Assembly: GCF_963082655.1 (NCBI RefSeq)
Contig: NC_081553.1
Location: forward strand, 190,246,351 to 190,310,350
Direction of reading: 5' to 3'
DNA: 64,000 bases
Source of the DNA: Stomoxys calcitrans
Lineage: Eukaryota > Arthropoda > Insecta > Diptera > Muscidae
Made by a program: the position numbers and the translations under genes. Below, piece by piece: positions 57,114 through 64,000 of the stretch. The notes under the pieces are model-generated. The model was not told where the DNA came from and made no database searches. It was given only the letters and a program-made list of their open reading frames with translations. Positions within the stretch are counted from its first letter, which is position 1. The number at the start of each line of letters is the position of its first letter.

Positions 57114-58012
57114 AATCATCAAGGAGTCTCCATTGCGTTGAATCAACTCAAATATAAGTTCAGAATATTTCGCTTTTCTTATGGAGAGAGGGCAAAGAAT
57201 GAAATGGAAAAAGGATTAAAAACAATCGTTTCATTCCATGCACAGCCGAGGAATATTTTATAACCTATCAATTTGGAAAAGCGCTTAAATGCGCGAACAA
57301 TACTCAAGACGACAAGCTGTCCCTAAAAATACATTTAAGTAAATTTGTGAAAATTCCTTTACAAAGGTGATAAAAGGAACGATGTCTACTTGGCAAGGGA
57401 CACCATGAGAAAGGAAAAAAATAAAGCATTAATATTTTTAAAACGATTTTTTTATACTCCACTCTGATGTCTGGTCTAAAATACAAAAGTTCAAAAAGCC
57501 ACGAGAATATTACTTTACCTATGCAATCTCCTTTGCCTAATTGCGAATCTCCGGAATGTGTTTAATGACAGCAATATCGAAGAAGTAGCCAAGCAGAAAT
57601 TAGTATTGGAGACCCAAAATTACAAATTTGATGCAATTGAAACTTAACACTCTGTAAAAATGACCACAGAGGATAATCGAAAACAGATTTCAGCTCATTA
57701 GGAATAAACCACATTTTCAATTACTTAAGAAAATCCGGTTGACATTTTGACTCGACACGCAGCTGTTATTGATGTATCAGTCATTGAACAAAATCCATTT
57801 AAATTTGTACAATTCCACATTTAATGAGTTTTCGATTAATACAGAATAGCTTATTAGCATTTAATGATTTTCTACAAAATGTTGTAATTTCTAAACCACA
57901 CGCATTAACGAGAGACTAAGTGTGTGAGTGTGTAAGAGGCATACTGTGTTGCCAAGGGAAAAAATTATAAAATACACTGCCCTGGGTAATCATCTAAATG
58001 CCTAACAAGTAA
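57114..58012. other. Non-coding stretch
   Basis: Unique AT-rich DNA; no repeat family, splice pattern or frame that I can support. Confidence 0.4.
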
Positions 58013-58085
58013 TAGATGGATAAGTTCGGCAGGGCCGAATATTGAGAACCCACCACTATGGATTCTGCTAGACATTTACACAAAA
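58013..58085 (-). mobile_element. E-type 3' end, minus, orphan
   Basis: ATAAGTTCGGCAGGGCCGAA (hairpin) then GAGAACCCACCACTATGGAT is an E-type end reversed. The body does not continue. Confidence 0.6.
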
Positions 58086-58148
58086 TTTACTTAGTAGAAG
58101 GGCACAGTTGTACTTTACTTACCAAATTTCTGCCATACGAGGAAAAAA

Positions 58149-59988
58149 CAAGTAAAAAGGCGTTAAGTTCGACCGGGCCGAACTTTGGATACCCACCATG
58201 TAAACCACCTTTTGCCAAAATCCGGTGAAAAATGTATATCTTATGCCCCATAACAGCTATATCGAAATATATACCGATATGGACCAACTACTAAGAAGTA
58301 CAAGTCATTATTCGAATGTGTTTAACAAACTATTAGTCTGCGACATCGGATAATAAATGCGCTTTTTATGGGCCAAAAACCTTAAATCGAGAGATCGGTC
58401 TATTTGACAGCTATATGCAAATCTTAATCGATGTAGGCCAAATTGCAGAAATATGTCGAGGGTCTCAACTCAATGTCCCAAATTTCAGAGTTATCGGACG
58501 ATAAATGCGCCTTTTATGGGTCCAAACCTTAAATCGAGAGATCGGTCTATATGGCAGCTATATCCAAATCTGAACCGGTCTTGGCCAAATTAGACTGGGA
58601 TGTCGAAGAGCCTAACATAACTCACTGTCCTAAATTTCAGTAAAAACGGATAATAAATGTGGCTTTTATGGGTCTAAGAACCTAAATCGAGAGATCGGTC
58701 TATATGGCAGCTATATCCGAATCTAGACCGATCTGGGCCAAATTGACGAAGGATGTCGAAGAGCCTAACATAACTCACTGTCCTAAATTTCAGTAAAAAC
58801 GGATAAAAAATGTGGCTTTTATGGGTCTAAGACCCTAAATTGGCGGATCGGTCTATATGGTAGCTATATCCAAATCTGGACCCAACTGGGACAAATTGAA
58901 GAAAGATGTCGAAGGGTGTAATAGAACTCACTGTCCCAAATTTCAGCAAAATCGGATAAAAAATGTGGCTTTCATGGGCCTAAGACCCTAAATCGGCGGA
59001 TTGGTCTATATGGCAGCTATATCCAACTCTGGACCGATATAAGCCAAATTGAAGAAGAATGTCGAAGGGCCCAAGAAAACTCACTCTCCAAAATTTTAGC
59101 CAAATCGGGTAATAAATGTGAATTTTATGGGCCTAAGACCCTAAATCGGAGGATCGGTGTATATGGCAGCTATATCCAAATCTGGACCGATCTAAGCCAA
59201 ATCGAAGAAGCATATCGAAGGGTGTAATACAACTCTCTGTCCCAAATTTCAGTAAAATCGGGTAATAAATGTGGATTTTATGGGCCTAAGACCCTAAATC
59301 GGCGGATCGGTCTATATGGCAGCTATATCCGAATCTGGACCAATCTGCGCCAACTTGAAGAAGGATGCCGAAGAGTGTAAAACAACCCACTGTCCCAAAT
59401 TTCAGCAAAATCGGAATATAAATGTGGTTTTTATGGGCTTAAGACCTTAATTCGGCGGATCGGTCTATATGGCAGCTTTATCCAAATCTGAACCGATCTG
59501 TCCCAGATTGGACTGAGATCTCGAAGTGCTTAACATAACTCACTGTCCCAAATTTCAGCAAAATCAGGTAAAAAATGTGGCTTTTAGGACCTAAGACCCT
59601 AAATCGGCGGATCAGTCTATATGGGGGCTATATCAAGATATAGTCGGATATAGCCCATCTTCGAACTTAACCTGCTTATGAGCAAAAAAGGATCTGCGCA
59701 AAATCTCGTCTCAATATCTCTATTACTAAAGCTTTAAGCGTGATTTCAAAAGACAGACGGACTGGCGGGCGGACAGACGGACGGACGGACAGACGGACGG
59801 ACGGACGGACAGACGAACGGACAGACGGACGGACAGACGGACTGACAGACAAACAGACATGGCTAGATCGTCTTAGATTTTTACGCTGATCAAGAATATG
59901 CATACTTTATACGGTCGGAAATGGATATTTTGATGTGATGCTAACGGAATGACTGAATGAATATACCCCATCCTTCGGTGGTGGGTAT
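58149..59988 (-). mobile_element. B-type helentron-like element, minus, full-length
   Basis: CAAGTAAAAAGGCGTTAAG, hairpin GTTCGACCGGGCCGAAC, TACCCACCATG. About nine reverse monomers with CGGTCTATATGGCAGCTATA, leader CTTCGAACTTAACCTGCTTA, a roughly 90-bp mixed ACGGACGGACAGACGG tract (59757-59850), and the 5' end CCATCCTTCGGTGGTGGGTA. Confidence 0.87.
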
Positions 59989-60022
59989 GCAAGGCTCGGC
60001 ACGGCCAAACTTAATGCCCTTT
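59976..60022 (+). mobile_element. Extra B-type 3' end fused at the subterminal repeat
   Basis: GGTGGTGGGTATGCAAGGCT, then CGGCACGGCCAAACTTAATG and CCCTTTTG: the reversed 5' subterminal motif of the preceding element reads directly into a second 3' hairpin end. Confidence 0.65.
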
Positions 60023-60025
60023 TGC

Positions 60026-60582
60026 CCACCACCATAAGATGGAGGTATTCTAATCTAGTCATTTCGTTTTAACACCTCGAAATATTTGTCTAATACCCTA
60101 CAAAGTATTGTATATATATTCTTGATCGTCTGGACGGCCTGAGTCGATCTAGCCATGTCCGTCCGTCCGTCTGCAAAAATCACGATAGTGGTCGACGTGT
60201 AAAGTTAGCTGCTTGAAATTTCGCAGAGACACTTATAATTGATGTAATTCGTTGGGGATTGTAAACGGGCCATATCGGTTCAGATTTAGATAGAGCTCCC
60301 GTATAAACCGATCTACCGATTTGACTTCTTGAGCCCTTTTGAATGTGGTGTTCTATTACGATTCCCAGCAACTGTGCCAAATACGGTCTAAATCGGTCAA
60401 GAACATGCTATATCTTCCACATAGGTTCCTAGAAGTTTGAATTTTTGCTGGTTTGACAGAAGTTTGGTATGCAGAATAAAATCATGCCCTCCAATTAAAT
60501 TTATTTGGAATAAATTTTTAGGAGAATCCGTGGTGGTTTTCCCAAATTTCGACCCGGCCGAACTTTGCACGCTTTTACTTCT
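60026..60582 (+). mobile_element. E-type helentron-like element, compact full-length copy
   Basis: CCCACCACCATAAGATGGAG at the left, leader TCTTGATCGTCTGGACGG, tract CCGTCCGTCCGTCTGC (60160), fewer than two monomers, then CCGTGGTGGTTTTCCC, hairpin TTTCGACCCGGCCGAA and TTGCACGCTTTTACTTC. At about 557 bp it shows the minimal architecture. Confidence 0.78.
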
Positions 60583-60597
60583 TTCAAATGGCAAATT

Positions 60598-60690
60598 TCC
60601 TCACAAACATCGCCAGCAGATAACTACAGCAGAAATTTTTTTTCTAAAGTTCTCGGCAGGCATGCTAACTTCTGCCCTTCGGTGGCCTCC
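60598..60690 (-). mobile_element. SINE fragment, internally deleted
   Basis: CCTCACAAACATCGCCAGCA (body) joins GGCAGGCATGCTAACTTCTG and ends CGGTGGCCTCC (head). The B-box segment is deleted between the two. Minus orientation. Confidence 0.6.
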
Positions 60691-60836
60691 AATACGATGC
60701 CGTTACTCTCCATCATTGGAAACTGGTCCATAAATTTTACGATGAATCCAAGCTTCGCCAAGTACCCTTGCTTTGGAACCATATAACAACACGGGCAGTA
60801 TAAATGTCTTGTATAGTGTGATCTTTGTCTGACCTA
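60691..60836 (-). pseudogene. LINE-E reverse transcriptase C-terminal scrap
   Basis: Minus-strand frames read TLYKTFILPVLLYGSKARVL followed by HRKIYGPVSNDGE, typical of the thumb and following region in RTE-like LINEs. Probably the same family as 50601-51017. Confidence 0.6.
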
Positions 60837-60837
60837 G

Positions 60838-61664
60838 CACAACTCACTGTCCCAAATTTCGGCGAAATCGGACAGTAAATACGTCTGTAATGGGACAGTA
60901 AATACGTCTGTAATGGGACGACCGATCTGGGCCGTATTGAACGGGTATGTCGAGGGGCTTAACACAACTTTTTGTCGCAAACACAACTAACTGTCCGAAA
61001 TCGGATAATAAATGTTGCTTTAATGGCCTAAGACCTTAAGGCGGCAGATCGGTCTATACGGGGGCTATATCAAGATTAAGTCCGCCTGTAGACAAAACTA
61101 GAAGCAAAATCGGTAGTTCGGTTTATATGGGAGCTGCATCAAGCTATTGATCGATTCAGACCATATTAGACACGTATGTTGAAGGGCATGAGAGAAGACG
61201 TTGTACAAAACTTCTGTCAAATCGGCTGAGAATTGCGCCCTCTAGAGGGTCAAGAAGTCAAGATCCCAGATCGGTTTATATGACATCTATATATGAGGTT
61301 ATGTACCGATTTGCGCCATACCAAACACAGTTACTTGCAGTCATAACAAAACACATCATGCAAAATTTCAACCAAATCGGATGAGAATTGCGCGCTCTAT
61401 TGGCTCAACAAGTCAAGACCCAAGATCGGTTCATATGGCAGCGATATCAAAACATGGACCGATTTGAATCATACTTAACACAGTTATTGAAAAAGATACC
61501 AAAATACGACGTGCTAAATTTCAGTCAAATCGGACAAAAATTGCGCCTCCTAGAGGCTCAAGAAGTCAAGACCCAAGATCGGTTCATATGACAGCTATGT
61601 CAAAACATAAACCGATTTGAACCATAGTTAGCGCAGTTGTTGAAAGTGAAGTTTTTACTTGTTT
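60838..61664 (-). repeat. B and A monomer fragments, minus
   Basis: 60838-61085 is B-type (CACTGTCCCAAATTTCGGCG) with a 24-bp tandem duplication (ACAGTAAATACGTCTGTAAT twice, 60871-60916). 61085-61664 is A-type (CCAAGATCGGTTCATATGGC). No termini. Confidence 0.65.
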
Positions 61665-61835
61665 TAATTAGAGGAAATACAATTTGCAATAAATGCATTT
61701 ATATGTAAGGACTAGCTGCCGACATGTGGGTCATTGGTATAGTCTATCTCTCTTTCTTCTGGGTGTTACAAACAAATGCACTAAGTTATTATACCCTGTA
61801 CCACAGTAGTCATGTAGTGGTGAGTATAAGAAGCA
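61665..61835 (-). repeat. C-type 5' end fragment, minus
   Basis: TTATACCCTGTACCACAGTA with TGTAGTGGTGAGTATAA is the reversed C terminus, preceded by its GTTACAAACAAATGCACTAA leader. Confidence 0.6.
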
Positions 61836-62349
61836 TTAACATGGCAACCATGTTATTCATATTAAAGCGCAATATAAGTAAAGCATCCTACTAAATGGGC
61901 TAATTGAAGTTAAGAGTTAACCTCCTCTGCTTGACTCAACCCTCTGCGCAATATTCATGATGAAAGCTAATTCATACAACTACCAATCAGGGGAAGCAGT
62001 TCTCGTACATGTGGTTCCAACCCCCCATCTTCTTAAGCATCCAATTTCCAATGATTCTTCTTCTAATTAGGAGAATGTATGAACATCCTGAGCAAGCTGT
62101 ATTGATGAAGTTGCTTATATATAAAGGCACGTGTGCATGTGAGTAGGTGTGTGTGTATGTGTGCGTGTGTTATATTATCACCTTAGTAAAGCTAATTTGA
62201 ATTACATTCGGATTTGACGTGTGCACTTAATCATCGACAATTGCCTGCACAAGATGCAGTTCAAATTACACTCTAGCCTCTTGCCACGTATGCACTCTTG
62301 CACTATGTATGAGTATTAATAAGGATGTCTATGACTGCAACTTTGTAGT
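61836..62349. other. Non-coding stretch with (TG)n
   Basis: A degenerate GTGTGTG run (62132-62172). No gene recognised. Confidence 0.4.
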
Positions 62350-62600
62350 TTGCATGACATTGTGAATAAGGGTGCAGTATTTCAAGAGAAAGATGAGTTC
62401 AAAAGAAGACCAAACCTGACATCACTTTATCTGCCTTTCGATTCTCCGACACCGTCACCTACGTCGGAGCTGCATCGATTGGTGAGAAATGCAAAATGGA
62501 CAGGAAATGAGGTACTAATAGGGACTGATACGAACTCTCACCACCCACCATTCGTGGGGTAGTACCAACATTAATAAGCGGGGCCAAGCCCTGGCCCAGG
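62350..62600 (+). pseudogene. LINE-B endonuclease fragment
   Basis: The peptide SLYLPFDSPTPSPTSELHRL followed by GNEVLIGTDTNSHHPPF is the central part of an APE-type endonuclease. GTDTNSHH contains the catalytic Asp and Asn of the conserved GDxN-like motif. The N-terminal part is missing and the frame is lost after 62562. Confidence 0.75.
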
Positions 62601-62651
62601 CTTTCGCGTCTAACAGACATCGGTACTTAGACATGAACCAACTTAGGGGAG
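62601..62651 (+). pseudogene. LINE-A 3' scrap inside LINE-B
   Basis: GCTTTCGCGTCTAACAGACA, TCGGTACTTAGACATGAACC and AACTTAGGGGAG match LINE-A at 36127-36196, with an internal deletion of about 16 bases. It lies between the endonuclease and reverse transcriptase parts of LINE-B. Confidence 0.7.
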
Positions 62652-64000
62652 AGAGAGAGAGACAGGGCAAGGAGGAGAGCCACTCGCCATATTCGTGATC
62701 TTCGAGCCGATGAACAGCCATCACAATTTACCGTGGTCGAAGTTACGAATGCCATCCGTGGCACCAAATCATCTAAGGCGTTGGGCCCCGACGAAATCTC
62801 CACATTGATGTTGAAGAATCTGGATTCACCTGGAGTTGAGTACCTTACCACTGCCCTCAACCTGTCATTGAACACTCTTATAGTTCACGATGTCTGGAAA
62901 ATGGGCAGAGTGATGCCGCTACTGAAGCCTGGAAAAGACCCGAGTTTGGGGGAGTCGTACAGATCGATCTCCCTTCTCTAATCAGTGGCAAAGACGCTTG
63001 AGGCATTACTCCTCCCGAGCCTCGTAGGAGAATTTCCATTCGCCGAGCATCAACATGGATTTCGAAGACTGCATAGCACAACAACTGCTTTGCATGCCAT
63101 CACCGCACACATTTGCCGTGGCTTCAATCAGCCCAGGTCATGTGATAGGACGGTCCTCGTGGCACTGGACCTATCAAAGGCATTCGACACGGTCAGCCAT
63201 GCCAAATTATTTGAGAACATCGCCAACACGTCTCTCCAGCCAGGCCTGAAACAATGGGTCGCGTATTATCTGTGTGGTCGCCAGTCATTTGTGGAATTTA
63301 GGGATAAGAAGTCGAAACATCGTAGAGTGAAACAGGGGGTGATATCTCCGGCACTGTTTAACCTCTACCTATCCTCCATTGCACCCCCTCCAGACGGCAT
63401 AGAGATCGTATCATATGCGGACGATTGTACGATCATGGCATCAGGCCCCCCACCCATTGATGACATCGGCGAACGTCTACCTCAACGAACTTGCCTCATA
63501 TTTCACTGCAAGAAATCTGAAGATATCCGCCACCAAATCTTCAGCCACATTGTTCACTACAAATACGCGTGAGGTGAATACTAAGCTGAATGTGATGGTC
63601 GATGGAGAAATGATTCCGATCATCAAGTGTCCCAAAATACTTGGCGTCACATTTGACAGCTCTTACACATTCTCCCCACATGCCACTGCAATCTGCGATA
63701 AAGTCAAAAGTAGAAACAAGGTCCTCAATTCACTTGCTGGCAGCACTTGGGGTGCAGACAAAGAAACCTTGTTGACCACGAACAAAGCAATTGGCCGGTC
63801 TATGGTAAGTTATGCAGCCCCAGTGTGGTCTCGTCAACTTTGTGACACACAGTGGAATAATATTCAGATCTGTCAGAATGCCGCCCTCCGAACTGCGACG
63901 GGCTGTCTCCTCAGTTCTCACATGAATCACCTCCATCAGGAGACAACGATCCTACCAGTGCGAAGACATAACTACATGCTGTCTAAGCAATACCTTTTGG
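62652..64000 (+). pseudogene. LINE-B reverse transcriptase (Jockey-like), runs off window
   Basis: After a GA-rich stretch the frame from about 62720 reads SSKALGPDEISTLMLKNLDS, WKMGRVMPLLKPGKDPSLGE, then a stop at 62982 where the SP(V)AKTLE block begins. From 62985: HGFRRLHSTTTALHAIT, motif A ALDLSKAFDTVSH (Asp codon 63168), VKQGVISPALFNLYLSSI, and motif C VSYADDCTI (Asp codons 63420-63425). A frameshift near 63470 moves to a frame open to the window end (NVYLNELASYFTARNLKISA, KCPKILGVTFDSSYTFSPHA, SYAAPVWSRQLCDTQWNNIQ). One stop and one frameshift mean a fairly young but inactive copy. Jockey assignment is from motif style. Confidence 0.88.

Overview
This window is eukaryotic and carries no confident host gene. 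AT-rich DNA, LINE tails of the CCTAA type, mariner-like transposase fragments and large families of short dispersed repeats with CCGTCTGTC-type tracts all point to a higher fly. My best inference is a calyptrate/muscoid dipteran; the species cannot be fixed from the sequence alone. Almost every long open frame is a decayed transposon or an artefact of tandem repeats. The window looks like a repeat graveyard (pericentromeric or repeat-rich intergenic), with one 200-base assembly gap at 10563-10762.

The dominant component is a group of related non-autonomous elements, which I call A, B, C, D and E. The A, B and E forms share a plan: a 5' end starting TATACCC(T/A)CCACC, a short CCGTCTGTC tract, tandem monomers of 152-153 bp built around a TATAGCTGCCATATA core, an inverted copy of the 5' motif near the other end, then a GC-rich hairpin (TTCGGCC-C-GGCCGAA) and a tail ending CTTTTACTTG. 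C and D share the monomer length and a 3' hairpin, though D's 5' end was not seen. Two insertions into sequences with a paralogous empty copy in the same window show integration into a T run with essentially no target duplication. Subterminal inverted repeats, a 3' hairpin and T-T insertion are the hallmarks of helentron/DINE-1-type rolling-circle elements.

Layout. 1-6.1 kb: helentron-like remnants, TA-flanked MITEs, LINE RNase H scraps, a tRNA-type SINE, and a 0.95-kb 12-bp array. 6.8-10.6 kb: a LINE reverse transcriptase (LINE-A) disrupted by a MITE and by a 2.2-kb LTR-like insertion with a CTAT duplication. 10.8-17.1 kb: a 124-bp satellite (about 51 monomers), with a second small block at 17.9-18.6 kb inside a C element. 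17.1-20.4 kb: LINE-C pieces in opposing orientation. 21.3-33.3 kb: C, A, B and E copies, a fold-back mariner, and a candidate host exon at 30482-30756 (minus strand). 33.7-44.2 kb: SINEs, LINE-A 3' end with RNase H, E and A elements. 45-49.5 kb: a minisatellite with TATA-like modules and an A element, carrying a 0.74-kb 12-bp array, nested in a B element. 49.8-61.8 kb: D, A, B and E copies, a mariner split by helentron-like insertions, and LINE-E scraps. 62.3-64 kb: a LINE-B endonuclease plus reverse transcriptase running off the right edge.

Nothing here works as a pathway. The relationships are those of nesting: LINEs and mariners are the oldest hosts, and MITEs, SINEs and helentron-like elements insert into them and into each other. 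The useful content is the nested chronology, the element termini that can be read from it, and the repeat expansions that grow from element-borne seeds.
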